64,000 nt of DNA from Serratia proteamaculans (GTDB lineage: Bacteria > Pseudomonadota > Gammaproteobacteria > Enterobacterales > Enterobacteriaceae), in NCBI RefSeq assembly GCF_013337185.1, contig NZ_SWDE01000006.1:245440-309439 (forward strand), in the 5' to 3' direction. A model generated the notes under the pieces. That model saw only the letters and a program-made list of their open reading frames with translations, had not been told where the DNA came from and made no database searches. Every line of letters begins with the position of its first letter. Within the stretch, counting starts at the first letter, position 1. A program made the position numbers and the translations under genes. Positions 28,259 to 36,378 of this stretch are shown one piece after another.

Positions 28259-28798
28259 TTAATTTTTGCCGTGTTCCAGTAAGCTGACGTAGCTTTCGAT
28301 CTGGCTGCGTTGTTTGCTGGCTCGGAGCTGCAACGCCAGATTGATATTCTCCAGACATTGCGCGTTATCCGCCAGTTCTTGCCCCAATTTACCCTTGTTT
28401 GCCAGCCAGGCAGCAACACTGCGCCAGTTCCATAAGGGGGAAGCCCCTTTGAGCCGTTGGATGGGAGAGGGAAAATCCCCAGAACCGCGAGTGCCGTCTT
28501 TCAGCATAGCGATAGCCTGCCGGGACATGCCGGTAAGCTGCGCAATGTCGCTTAGTCCTACCAGATATGAATCGACCGACATTGATTGGGCTCCGATGCC
28601 GGCGGATTCGATATCCTTAATGGCGCTGAGAATGGCGTGGGCGAAGCTGTCGCTTTCCCGATCGAACTCCACATAGACCGATTTGCCATAAAAACAAATC
28701 AACCCGTCATCACAGCCACTGGCATATAGGGCATCTTCTAAACCTGGAGTTTCTGAAGTCACACCGGCAAGCGTCAATGAGAAATTATAAAGTGTCAT
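28259..28798 (-). CDS. HTH protein, candidate antitoxin (HicB-like layout)
   Basis: 179 residues. The N-terminal ~65 residues are a small alpha/beta domain (YNFSLTLAGVTSETPGLEDAL, GLICFYGKSVYVEFDRES, SFAHAILSAIKDIESAGIG), with strand-strand-helix order like HicB. Residues ~75-135 hold an AlpA/MerR-type winged helix: LVGLSDIAQLTGMSRQAIAM, then basic DGTRGSGDFPSPIQRL and SPLWNWRSVAAWL. The C-terminus is helical. Its ATG overlaps the stop of the upstream small gene (ATGA), so the two are coupled. The family is one I have met only as unnamed DNA-binding proteins. An antitoxin/autorepressor role is inference from the pairing; a simple regulator is the alternative. Confidence 0.6.
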   Translation of the reverse strand: MTLYNFSLTLAGVTSETPGLEDALYASGCDDGLICFYGKSVYVEFDRESDSFAHAILSAIKDIESAGIGAQSMSVDSYLVGLSDIAQLTGMSRQAIAMLKDGTRGSGDFPSPIQRLKGASPLWNWRSVAAWLANKGKLGQELADNAQCLENINLALQLRASKQRSQIESYVSLLEHGKN

Positions 28799-29040
28799 CG
28801 TGAACCTCTTTTATCCTTATTGGGCAGTTCCAGGCATTGATCGACTTTACGGCGTATCTGTTTGGCATGTTGCTCCGGATTTTTTGGAGTAGACCAGATA
28901 CTCATCATATGTTCTCTATGGTTGGGAAGAGCGCAATGGAGGCGACCAAACGCGTGTCCATTGCTGGCGTGAAATAACCAACCCCGTGAAATTGCATAGG
29001 CTAATGCTGCCTGAATATGTTTATTAGGATGGTTTTTCAT
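28795..29040 (-). CDS. Small basic protein, candidate HicA-like toxin
   Basis: 81 residues from ATG 29040 (MKNHPNKHIQAALAYAISRG), preceded by AGGTGG. Upstream in-frame codons to 29214 run through a terminator hairpin and are rejected. The visible pattern is helix (NKHIQAALAYAISRG), strand (WLFHASNG), strand beginning HAFGRLHC, then SIWSTPKNPEQHAKQIRRKV and a charged tail. A Gly-His pair between two strands in a small alpha-beta-beta protein recalls the dsRBD-like HicA mRNA interferases (GSHH), but there is no clear family match. It overlaps the HTH gene by four bases. The pair is inserted between hda and yfgD, which are neighbours in E. coli. Function unproven. Confidence 0.6.
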   Translation of the reverse strand: MKNHPNKHIQAALAYAISRGWLFHASNGHAFGRLHCALPNHREHMMSIWSTPKNPEQHAKQIRRKVDQCLELPNKDKRGSR

Positions 29041-29173
29041 CACCCACCTATAGATGTTATTGAGGGTGTTGACGTATGTCAACGGCGATTGTGCATTAAA
29101 ACAACACACCAGAGGGATGATATCAGCCAGAGTGAGACGGGGTGATGAAAAGTATTTATATAACAAGCAATTA

Positions 29174-29199
29174 AAAATAGCCCTGATAAGGGCTATTTT
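29174..29199 (-). terminator. Terminator downstream of yfgD
   Basis: AAAATAGCCCT-GATA-AGGGCTATTTT, a perfect 11-base stem with U/A-rich flanks in both directions. It closes the bepA-yfgD transcript and insulates the small gene pair beyond it. Confidence 0.85.
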
Positions 29200-29231
29200 C
29201 ATAATCGGGGTCAATAGGGGCGGATACCAGT

Positions 29232-29585
29232 TTACAGAATCTCCAGCACCTGCTCAGGCGGTCGGCCGATACGCGCCTTGTTGCCTTTAACCACGATAGG
29301 GCGTTCGATCAGCTTCGGATTCGCCACCATGGCGGTTAACAACTGGTCTTCACTCAGGCTTTCATCCGCCAGCTTCAATTCCTTGTACAGGTCTTCTTTC
29401 TTGCGCATCAGCTCGCGCGCCGAGGTGAAACCCAGCTCCTTCAGCAGTTTTTTCAACCGCTCGACCGACGGTGGCGTCTCCAGGTACAGCACCACTTCAG
29501 GGGTTACGCCATGTTGTTCCAGCAGCGCCAGGGTTTCGCGGCTCTTGGAACAGCGCGGGTTGTGGTAAATAGTGACTTTTTTCAA
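29232..29585 (-). CDS. yfgD: YfgD, ArsC-family thioredoxin-fold protein
   Basis: 117 residues (E. coli YfgD 119). The ArsC/Spx-like fold opens with VTIYHNPRCSKSRETLALLE, where the single active-site Cys sits in NPRCSKSR. Later motifs are VVLYLETPPSVERLKKLL, LIERPIVVKGNKARIGRPPE (the arsenate reductase 'R-P-I' region) and VLEIL. It is arsenate-reductase-like and glutaredoxin-dependent by family, but a role in arsenic detoxification is not shown; no ars genes are near. It follows bepA by 20 bases on the same strand. Confidence 0.93.
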   Translation of the reverse strand: MKKVTIYHNPRCSKSRETLALLEQHGVTPEVVLYLETPPSVERLKKLLKELGFTSARELMRKKEDLYKELKLADESLSEDQLLTAMVANPKLIERPIVVKGNKARIGRPPEQVLEIL

Positions 29586-29605
29586 CTAACTCATCCTTTT
29601 CAAAA

Positions 29606-31069
29606 TCAGCTGCGTTGGTACTGGCGGAAACGCTCCTGCAACTGGCGCAACTGGTCGATGCGCGCATCATAGCGCGCCTGTTTCAGACTGCCGAGTTTTT
29701 GCAACGAACTGGCATTGCTGAGCAGACCGATGGCCTGATCGAGACGGCCGGTTAGCGCCAGGCTTTCAGCGCGGGCGGAAAGTTCTTCATCGCGCAACCC
29801 CTGCGCGGCACTGGCCTGGGCCAGCAGATCCCAGGCATTGGGATCGTCAGGATGGGCGAAGGTATAACGGTTAAGAATTTTGGATGCCTGAGCCGGCTGG
29901 TTGCCTTCAACATAGGCGTTAGCCAGGTTGAGCTGCAGCACCGGATTGTTGCTTTGGGCTGCATTGGCGGCCTGCAGGCGGGCGATGGCCTGCGGCGCAC
30001 GTTTCTGGCCAAGGTCGATGTCGGTCATCAGGTCGAGCAGCCAGACGTTTTTTGGATCTTGCGTCAGCAGCGGCTGAATGATGTTACGGGCGTCGTCATA
30101 TTTTTTCGCCTCATAGAACAGAATGGCACGGCCATACTTGGCGGCGGTCTGTTCACGTATATTGCCTTTGCTGTAGGTATCAAGCAGTTCTTCGCGCAGC
30201 CCGTAACCTTCGGAGCTGTACATCCCCAGAGAGCGCACTTTGGCCATCAGGTAATCCTGGGTGGACTGCACCAGATGCTTGGGCATCTGGTTGGCGCGGT
30301 TACGTGCGTCAGACAGGCGACTGTCAGGCAATGGGTGGGTCAGCAGCATTTCCGGTGGTTTTGACGCGTAGCGCGACTGGTCAGACAGTTTCTGCAAGAA
30401 ATCAGGCATGGCTTCCGGATCAAATCCGGCACGTTGCAATACCTGAATACCGATGCGGTCGGCTTCCTGTTCATTTGACTGGGTAAAACTGATCATGCCC
30501 TGTTGGGTACCGGCCAGGGTGCCGCTAAGCGCCGCCATACCCATGGTAGGGTTAGCCATCGCCAGCAGGATTGAACCGAGGGCGCCGACCCAGGTCAGCG
30601 GGGCATTGCGTTGCTGGTCTTCCATCGCCCGCGCCAGGTGGCGTTGGGTCACGTGCGAGATTTCATGCGCCAGCACCGAAGCCAGCTGGCTTTCGTTGTC
30701 GGTTTCGCGGAATAGGGCAGAGTGCAGCACCACGTTGCCGCCGAAGAAGGCAAAGGCGTTGATTTCGTCGTTACGCACCAGATAGAAATGGAATGGCGTA
30801 CGCACCGAATAGGCGCTTGCCACCAGCCGGTTGCCCAACTGGTTAATATATTGAGTCAGCAGTGGGTCATTGATCAGCGGTGCGCTGGCGCGAAGCTGAC
30901 GCACGTAGAAATCCCCCATCGCCATTTCCTGGCCAATGCTTAGGGTGCCGCCCGCAGAGGTGCCGATATCCGGCAGTTGATCCTGGGTTTCCGCCAGCAC
31001 CGGCGCCGTGGCGTTGAGCGTGCCAAGTAACAGTACTGCAATCGCTGTTTTGGTCAACCGGGTGGTCAT
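29606..31069 (-). CDS. bepA: BepA periplasmic chaperone/metalloprotease
   Basis: 487 residues, the same as E. coli BepA (YfgC). A Sec signal peptide (~1-27) ends in APVLA-ET. The M48 zinc metalloprotease domain has HEISH (~135-139) and the third ligand in NEQEADRIG. The second half is a TPR domain ([51 protein letters not shown]). It acts in the periplasm, helping LptD assembly and degrading stalled outer-membrane proteins. A sigmaE-like promoter lies just upstream, consistent with known sigmaE control of this gene. Confidence 0.96.
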   Translation of the reverse strand: MTTRLTKTAIAVLLLGTLNATAPVLAETQDQLPDIGTSAGGTLSIGQEMAMGDFYVRQLRASAPLINDPLLTQYINQLGNRLVASAYSVRTPFHFYLVRNDEINAFAFFGGNVVLHSALFRETDNESQLASVLAHEISHVTQRHLARAMEDQQRNAPLTWVGALGSILLAMANPTMGMAALSGTLAGTQQGMISFTQSNEQEADRIGIQVLQRAGFDPEAMPDFLQKLSDQSRYASKPPEMLLTHPLPDSRLSDARNRANQMPKHLVQSTQDYLMAKVRSLGMYSSEGYGLREELLDTYSKGNIREQTAAKYGRAILFYEAKKYDDARNIIQPLLTQDPKNVWLLDLMTDIDLGQKRAPQAIARLQAANAAQSNNPVLQLNLANAYVEGNQPAQASKILNRYTFAHPDDPNAWDLLAQASAAQGLRDEELSARAESLALTGRLDQAIGLLSNASSLQKLGSLKQARYDARIDQLRQLQERFRQYQRS

Positions 31070-31099
31070 AGTCAGGCCTTTCCCTTAAAGAGTCATTTC

Positions 31100-31127
31100 T
31101 AAGACGTCAGCATTACCCAAGAGTTCT
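31100..31127 (-). promoter_or_regulatory. Candidate sigmaE promoter of bepA
   Basis: On the minus strand AGAACTC (31127-31121), a 15-base spacer and GTCTTA (31105-31100) approximate the RpoE consensus GGAACTT-N15/16-GTCTAA, about 30 bases before the bepA ATG. The match is imperfect; known sigmaE control of E. coli bepA supports it. Confidence 0.5.
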
Positions 31128-31327
31128 TGTTCCCTGCCGGACTCGCCAAAACAATCGGTGCGGAAGCGTGTTGGTTCACAAAAATGCACGCGTTGCGGTG
31201 GTCTGTTGGCAGTTAACATCATAGTCAGCCGGAAGCGACAATGAAACTTCTGTTCGGCAATATTCGAGCAGAAATGCTTTATTTTTCATTTCTCAATATT
31301 GCCATTGGGGTCGTCAGATAAAACAAA

Positions 31328-31381
31328 GACAAAGTTTGTCCGCGTTTTAAATTGACAGAGTAAACGTGGACTAATATAGTC
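31328..31381 (+). promoter_or_regulatory. Strong promoter with two palindromes before the Rrf2 gene
   Basis: The 349-base gap 31070-31418 separates bepA and the Rrf2 gene. TTGACA (31352-31357), 17 bases, TATAGT (31375-31380) is a near-consensus sigma70 promoter. GACTA-ATA-TAGTC (31369-31381) covers the -10, and GACAAA-G-TTTGTC (31328-31340) sits just above the -35. These are natural operator candidates for the adjacent Rrf2 regulator, whose family often represses its own gene. Confidence 0.65.
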
Positions 31382-31418
31382 TGTGTTATTGAATTCATAG
31401 ATACACCTCAAACCCAAT

Positions 31419-31961
31419 ATGGCTTACATCACTACCAGCGTTGAATATGGCATCCACTGTCTGCTTTGGTTAGTCGGCGACAATCAGCGCGCGCTCAGCA
31501 GCCGTGAACTTGCCGAACTGCAGGGGATCTCACCGAGTTTCCTGGCCAAAATCTTTCCCAAGCTGGAGAAAGCGGGGATCGTCGCCGCGAGCGAAGGCGT
31601 GCGCGGCGGCTATCGGCTGGCCCGCCCGGCGGATGAGATCACGTTTCTGGAGGTCATTGATGCCATTGAAGGGCACAAGCCGTTGTTCGATTGCCAGGAG
31701 GTACGCGGCCGTTGCGCGGTGTTTGACGACAGCCCACCTGACTGGGCGGTGTCCGGCAAGTGTGCGATCCATGCAGTGATGCTGCAGGCCGAAAAGGCCA
31801 TGCGCGATGCACTGGCATTACAAACTCTGGGGGCCGTCGCCTCGCGTTTCGGGCGCAAGGCGCCAGAGGGATTCTTTGGTGAGGTCAACCTGTGGATGGA
31901 TGAACGCATGAGCGAGCGTACCACCCGAAGCGGCAAACCGGCCCGCACCAAGTCTAAATAA
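31419..31961 (+). CDS. Rrf2-family transcriptional regulator
   Basis: 180 residues. The N-terminal winged HTH is typical Rrf2: TTSVEYGIHCLLWLVGD, SSRELAELQGISPSFLAKIFPKLEKAGIV, and the wing GVRGGYRLARPADEITFLEVIDAIEG. Three cysteines, C92, C99 and C115, fall in the loop that holds Fe-S ligands in IscR and NsrR, but the spacing (6 and 15 residues between) is wider, so cluster type and even binding are uncertain. The C-terminus is extended and basic. It precedes an NAD(P)/FAD oxidoreductase on the same strand by 148 bases and probably controls it in response to redox or nitric oxide. Confidence 0.88.
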   Translation: MAYITTSVEYGIHCLLWLVGDNQRALSSRELAELQGISPSFLAKIFPKLEKAGIVAASEGVRGGYRLARPADEITFLEVIDAIEGHKPLFDCQEVRGRCAVFDDSPPDWAVSGKCAIHAVMLQAEKAMRDALALQTLGAVASRFGRKAPEGFFGEVNLWMDERMSERTTRSGKPARTKSK

Positions 31962-32109
31962 CGTCTCAGCAGTTTCTCTGATTCTTTTTTCCCGCCTGTG
32001 TGCCACAGGCGGTAGCCCTTCTGCACCCTTTTGACAGGTGGCGGAACGGCGCCACTCGCCTGGAAAATAGTACGGGCATCTGATTAAACCTGTAGGAAGG
32101 AGTTATTCC

Positions 32110-33318
32110 ATGACGCAAAAAATAGTGATCGCCGGTTCTGGTTTTGCTGGTTTTTGGGCTGCAGTTTCCGCCATGCGAGCGATAGCACTGGCTGGTAAAG
32201 AAGGGGAGATCGAAGTGACGATGGTTTCGCCGACACCGAATGTCACCATTCGCCCAAGGTTGTATGAAGCGGTGCTGGAGAACATGAGCCCGGATATTTC
32301 GGCACAGCTTGCCGCTATTGGTGTTCGCCATTTGGCCGGTTTGGTTGAGCAGATAGACAGTGAAAACCAGACGCTGGTGGTAGCCAGCGCTGCGGGGCAA
32401 AAGCTCCGGTTGGATTATGATCGCCTGGTGTTGGCGACCGGCAGCCAGCTTTCTGTTCCACAGGTTGCCGGTTTCGCCGAGCACGGGTTCAATGTGGATA
32501 CGCTGCAAAGCGCGCACCGACTGGATGCCCATTTGAAGGCCTTGGTGGCACAACCGGAAACGCCGGCGCGTAACACCGTAGTGGTGGTTGGCGGTGGGCT
32601 CACCGGGTTGGAAAGCGCGTCCGAAATGCCAATGCGCCTGCGTGCGATTCTGGGCAGTGAAGCGGACATCCGCGTGGTGATTGTCGATACTGCGGCAGAA
32701 GTGGGGGCGGGTATGGGGGCCGAACCTGGCATCGTGATCCGCCAGGCGTTGGAAGAATGTGGCGTTGAATCAAGGGCCGGGATGCGCGTTACGGCGATCG
32801 ATGCCGACAGCGTTACTTTGTCGAATGGTGAGCGTATTGCCGCCAACACGGTGATATTGGCTGCCGGTGTACGGGCAAATCCATTGGTCGAGCAAATTCC
32901 GGGCGAGCGTGACGGCTCCGGACGCATCGTTGGTGACGCCTTCCTGCATGCGCCGGCGGCGGCTGGCGTTTTCGTTACCGGGGATACGGTTAAGGCAGCG
33001 AGCGACGAGTTGGGCAACCATAACCTGATGACCTGCCAGCATGCGATGAGCCTGGGACGCGTCGCCGGGCACAATGCCGCAGCGGAACTGCTGGGGCTGC
33101 CGCTGCACCCTTATAGCCAACCCAAGTATGTGACTTGCCTCGATCTCGGTGCCTGGGGCGCGCTCTATACCGAAGGTTGGGATCGCCAGGTGCTATTCAC
33201 ACGTGCAGAGGGCAAAAAGATCAAACAGGAAATCAACACCCAGTGGATCTATCCACCGGCAGCGGATCGCGATGCGTTGTTCGCCGTCGCCAATCCGGAT
33301 TTTGTGATTGTGCCTTAA
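32110..33318 (+). CDS. NDH-2-like NAD(P)/FAD-dependent oxidoreductase
   Basis: 402 residues with a two-dinucleotide-domain flavoprotein architecture. The FAD motif is KIVIAGSGFAGFWAAVSAMR at the N-terminus, a second nucleotide (NADH) motif is VVVVGGGLTGLESASEMPM near 160, and the C-terminal FAD contact is AGVFVTGDTVKA. YDRLVLATGSQL is also present. This resembles type II NADH dehydrogenases and related quinone or ferredoxin reductases. No C-terminal membrane helix is evident. The start at ATG 32110 follows AGGAAGGAG. It is the probable target of the upstream Rrf2 regulator; electron acceptor unknown. Confidence 0.87.
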   Translation: MTQKIVIAGSGFAGFWAAVSAMRAIALAGKEGEIEVTMVSPTPNVTIRPRLYEAVLENMSPDISAQLAAIGVRHLAGLVEQIDSENQTLVVASAAGQKLRLDYDRLVLATGSQLSVPQVAGFAEHGFNVDTLQSAHRLDAHLKALVAQPETPARNTVVVVGGGLTGLESASEMPMRLRAILGSEADIRVVIVDTAAEVGAGMGAEPGIVIRQALEECGVESRAGMRVTAIDADSVTLSNGERIAANTVILAAGVRANPLVEQIPGERDGSGRIVGDAFLHAPAAAGVFVTGDTVKAASDELGNHNLMTCQHAMSLGRVAGHNAAAELLGLPLHPYSQPKYVTCLDLGAWGALYTEGWDRQVLFTRAEGKKIKQEINTQWIYPPAADRDALFAVANPDFVIVP

Positions 33319-33328
33319 GCCTTAAGTT

Positions 33329-33358
33329 AACAACGGGAACAGAGACGCTCCCGTTGTT
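33329..33358. terminator. Bidirectional terminator
   Basis: AACAACGGGA, a 10-base loop, TCCCGTTGTT, then ATTT. It ends the oxidoreductase transcript; on the other strand the stem overlaps the stop codon of the Lrp-type gene. Confidence 0.75.
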
Positions 33359-33818
33359 ATTTCCCCAGGGGTAAAAAGGAGCGCTCGGGGACCACGGTTT
33401 TCATCACCAATGTGGAACTGAGGCGCTGAACGCCGGGCAGGGCGGAGAGCTTCTCGTCGTACAGTTGCTGGAAAGCGGGCAGATCGCGGGAGATCACATG
33501 CAGCAGATAATCGGGGTCACCGAACAGCCTTTGCGCCTGCACCACCTGAGGAATATCGATCATCGCATCCTCAAAGGCGGCTACGGCGTGGCGATCGCCT
33601 TCTCTCATGGTGACGAAAACCAATGCGGAAAAGTTAAACCCCAGGCTGGTGGGTTCAAGCTGTGCGCGATAGCCCCTGATCACCCCTGATTCTTCCAGGG
33701 CCTTCACCCGGCGGTGGCAGGGCGAAACGCTAAGCCCGACACGTTCGGCCAGTTCGGTGACAGAAAGTCGCCCATCCGTTTGTAGTTCAGCAAGAATTTT
33801 GCGGTCTATCTTATCCAT
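33357..33818 (-). CDS. Lrp/AsnC-family regulator
   Basis: 153 residues. The N-terminal HTH is DKIDRKILAELQTDGRLSVT and LAERVGLSVSPCHRRVKAL; the C-terminal RAM ligand-binding domain has GYRAQLEPTSLGFNFSALVF and RLFGDPDYLLHVISRD. It is divergent from a LysE-type exporter gene with a 194-base gap, a standard Lrp-exporter pair in which the regulator senses an amino acid and activates the exporter. The ligand is unknown. Confidence 0.93.
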   Translation of the reverse strand: MDKIDRKILAELQTDGRLSVTELAERVGLSVSPCHRRVKALEESGVIRGYRAQLEPTSLGFNFSALVFVTMREGDRHAVAAFEDAMIDIPQVVQAQRLFGDPDYLLHVISRDLPAFQQLYDEKLSALPGVQRLSSTLVMKTVVPERSFLPLGK

Positions 33819-34012
33819 TTAGAAAAATTTCCCCGAATTTGTAGTTTTCAGGCAAGTAATTGGCAGCACATTTTAACGCCCTAAAGATATTCTTTCCAAT
33901 AATTAAGTGGCCGGGGCCGATCGCACTTAACGCGGTTTGCAGGCCCCTATGATGAGGAAAGTCAGGTGAAAATACGCGTAACAGAGCAACCTCGGCAGTG
34001 GAGCAATCTGTC

Positions 34013-34630
34013 ATGACGCCGGCCATTTTTGCCGCCTTCTGGGCAGTTTCGATTCTGTTTGTCATCACGCCGGGCATGGATTGGGCATACGTGATATCGG
34101 CGGGTATACGCGGCAGGGTGGTAGTACCGGCAGTCGCCGGATTATTGTTCGGGCATCTGCTGGCTATTGCGGTAGTGGCGGCCGGTGTCGGCGTGTTGGT
34201 TACCGGTAACCCGCTGATCCTGACGGTACTCACCGTCGTGGGGGCATCCTACCTGCTGTGGATCGGTATCAATCTGCTGTTGAATCCTCCCGTTCCCAAT
34301 GCTGCGGAGAAACAGAGTTCAGATTCATGGATGCGCTGGGCGGGCAAAGGGGTTTGCATCAGTGGCATGAATCCAAAGGTCTTTCTGTTATTTCTGGCTC
34401 TGTTGCCGCAATTCACCGATCCACATGCCCCGTGGTCGATTCCGACGCAGATCCTGGCCCTCGGCCTGCTGCATCTGGTCAGTTGTGGGCTGGTTTATCT
34501 GCTGGTGGGTTATGGCTCGCAGTCAGTATTGCAGACGCGCCCACAGGCGGCACGGGTGGTCAGCCGCATCTCCGGTGTCGCGATGACCCTCATCGCCGTT
34601 GTCTTGTTAGCTGAGCAGGCGCTTAAATGA
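34013..34630 (+). CDS. LysE/RhtB-family amino acid exporter
   Basis: 205 residues from ATG 34013 (MTPAIFAAFWAVSILFVITPG), with GGAG nine bases before; a GTG at 33998 is the alternative. Six hydrophobic helices are visible. Family features are FVITPGMDWAYVISAGIRGR at the first helix and loop, and CISGMNPKVFLLFLALLPQF in the middle. It exports an amino acid or homoserine-lactone-like compound in family members; the substrate here is not known. It pairs with the divergent Lrp-type gene. E. coli has neither at this location between bepA and perM. Confidence 0.92.
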   Translation: MTPAIFAAFWAVSILFVITPGMDWAYVISAGIRGRVVVPAVAGLLFGHLLAIAVVAAGVGVLVTGNPLILTVLTVVGASYLLWIGINLLLNPPVPNAAEKQSSDSWMRWAGKGVCISGMNPKVFLLFLALLPQFTDPHAPWSIPTQILALGLLHLVSCGLVYLLVGYGSQSVLQTRPQAARVVSRISGVAMTLIAVVLLAEQALK

Positions 34631-34797
34631 GGGCGAATATTTAGAACGATTCGACAGTGATAGCTGGATGGCAAATGGCCGGCATGGTACAACGATACGC
34701 TTGAACCCCGGTTCGTACCGGGGGAGCAATAAATTAAAAAATATCCCACCACAGGAACCGCAATGCCTGCCAGTCAAACCTCTAGGAGCACTCTCTG

Positions 34798-35868
34798 ATG
34801 CTGGAGATGTTATTACAGTGGTACCGTCGTCGTTTTACCGATCCGCAGGCCATCGCGCTGTTGGTGATCCTGGTTGCCGGCTTCCTCATCCTCTATTTTC
34901 TGCATGGCATTCTGACCCCGCTGTTGGTGGCGATAGTGCTGGCGTACCTGCTGGAGTGGCCGACCGCGCGCCTGCAACGTATCGGTTGTTCGCGTAACTG
35001 GGCGGCGAGCATGGTGATGATCATGTTTGCCGGCATCGCAATGCTGCTGGTGTTTGTGGTGGCGCCGACCGCGTGGCAGCAGGGCATCAACCTGATGACC
35101 GATCTGCCTGGCATGCTCAATCAGTTCTATAACTATGCCGCGACGCTGCCGAAGCGTTATCCGGCGCTGGTGGATGCCGGCATCATCGATATGATGGCGG
35201 AAAACCTGCGTGGACGCCTGTCGGGTATGGGCGAGTCGGTAGTGAAATTCTCACTGGCTTCTCTGGTCGGGTTGCTGACCCTGGCGATTTACCTGATCCT
35301 GGTGCCGATGATGATGTTCTTCCTGCTGAAGGACAAAGAGCAGATGCTCAACGCGGTGCGCCGCGTGTTGCCGCGTAATCGCGGGCTGGCCGGGCAGGTG
35401 TGGATCGAGATGAATCAGCAGATCACCAACTATATTCGCGGCAAGGTGCTGGAGATGGTGATCGTCGGTGTAGCGACCTATCTGGTATTCGTGGTGCTGG
35501 ATATGCGCTATTCGCTGCTGCTGGCGGTGCTGGTCGGTGTCTCGGTGCTGATCCCCTATATTGGTGCGGTGCTGGTGACCATTCCGGTGGTAGTGGTGGC
35601 GATGTTCCAATGGGGTATCGGAGCCGATTTCTGGACGCTGATCGTCGCCTACCTGGTGGTGCAGGGGCTGGATGGAAATCTGCTGGTGCCGATTCTGTTC
35701 TCTGAGGCGGTTAACCTGCATCCGCTGGTGATTATTTTGTCGGTGATCATTTTCGGCGGATTGTGGGGGTTCTGGGGTGTGTTCTTCGCTATCCCACTGG
35801 CGACCTTGGTGAAGGCGGTGATCCACGCCTGGCCGGACGAACTGCGAGTGGAAACGGAAGCGGAATAA
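34798..35868 (+). CDS. perM: PerM, AI-2E-family inner-membrane permease
   Basis: 356 residues (E. coli PerM 353), starting MLEMLLQWYRRRFTDP. It has seven to eight membrane helices. AI-2E family motifs include HGILTPLLVAIVLAYLLEWP, RKLPRNRG-like RRVLPRNRGLAGQVW, NQQITNYIRGKVLEM, SVLIPYIGAVLVTIPV and EAVNLHPLVIILSVIIFGGL. It is a putative permease with unclear substrate. In E. coli it is divergent from bepA and the two are linked genetically; here four extra genes separate them. Confidence 0.95.
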   Translation: MLEMLLQWYRRRFTDPQAIALLVILVAGFLILYFLHGILTPLLVAIVLAYLLEWPTARLQRIGCSRNWAASMVMIMFAGIAMLLVFVVAPTAWQQGINLMTDLPGMLNQFYNYAATLPKRYPALVDAGIIDMMAENLRGRLSGMGESVVKFSLASLVGLLTLAIYLILVPMMMFFLLKDKEQMLNAVRRVLPRNRGLAGQVWIEMNQQITNYIRGKVLEMVIVGVATYLVFVVLDMRYSLLLAVLVGVSVLIPYIGAVLVTIPVVVVAMFQWGIGADFWTLIVAYLVVQGLDGNLLVPILFSEAVNLHPLVIILSVIIFGGLWGFWGVFFAIPLATLVKAVIHAWPDELRVETEAE

Positions 35869-35878
35869 GCGGGAATAA

Positions 35879-35905
35879 CGAAGCGCAGCAAGTTGCTGCG
35901 CTTCG
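35879..35905. terminator. Bidirectional terminator between perM and bcp
   Basis: CGAAGCGCAGCAA-G-TTGCTGCGCTTCG, a perfect 13-base stem followed by GGTTTAATT on the plus strand and TTATTCCC on the minus strand. U-runs are modest but the stem is very strong and lies between converging stops. Confidence 0.7.
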
Positions 35906-35911
35906 GTTTAA

Positions 35912-36376
35912 TTATTGCTGCAGATAGCTCAGAACGATGTCGTGATGATTGGTGGTCTTGAAATCATCAAACACTTTTTCAACCTTGCCTTTGCCATCGA
36001 GCAGGAAGCTGATGCGGTGAATACCATCATAGGTTTTGCCCATAAAGGTTTTCTCACCCCAAACGCCGAACTGCTGTGCTACCTGATGATCCTCATCAGA
36101 TAACAACGTGAAGTTTAACAACTCTTTCTCGGCAAAACGCGACAGCTTCTCTGGTTTATCCGTGCTGATGCCCAGAACTTCGACACCTGCTTTTTTCAGT
36201 TCATCCATGTTATCCCGCAAACCGCAGGCCTGTACGGTACAGCCCGGCGTCATCGCCTTGGGATAAAAATAAACCAGTACTCGTTGTCCCTGGAAGTCGG
36301 CCAGATTAATTTCCTCACCGTCCTGGTCAGGCAAACTAAAGTTTGGCGCTGTGTCACCGGCTTTCAATGGGGTCAT
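35912..36376 (-). CDS. bcp: Thioredoxin-dependent thiol peroxidase Bcp
   Basis: 154 residues from ATG 36376 (MTPLKAGDTAPNFSLPDQDG); a GTG precedes it by one codon. It is a PrxQ-type peroxiredoxin: peroxidatic Cys in YPKAMTPGCTVQACGLRDN, with the resolving Cys five residues later in the same motif, then LGISTDKPEKLSRFAEKE and FGVWGEKTFMGKTYDGIHRI. It reduces hydroperoxides using thioredoxin. It follows gcvR with two bases between, as in E. coli, so they form a gcvR-bcp operon. Confidence 0.97.
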   Translation of the reverse strand: MTPLKAGDTAPNFSLPDQDGEEINLADFQGQRVLVYFYPKAMTPGCTVQACGLRDNMDELKKAGVEVLGISTDKPEKLSRFAEKELLNFTLLSDEDHQVAQQFGVWGEKTFMGKTYDGIHRISFLLDGKGKVEKVFDDFKTTNHHDIVLSYLQQ

Positions 36377-36378
36377 CA

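Noticed and set aside
29041..29214. N-terminal extension of the HicA-like gene
   Set aside because: Runs through a perfect terminator stem; ATG 29040 has a good ribosome site.
34706..34723. CCCCGGT-TCGT-ACCGGGG hairpin after the LysE-type gene, as a terminator
   Set aside because: No U-run follows in either direction; left unassigned.
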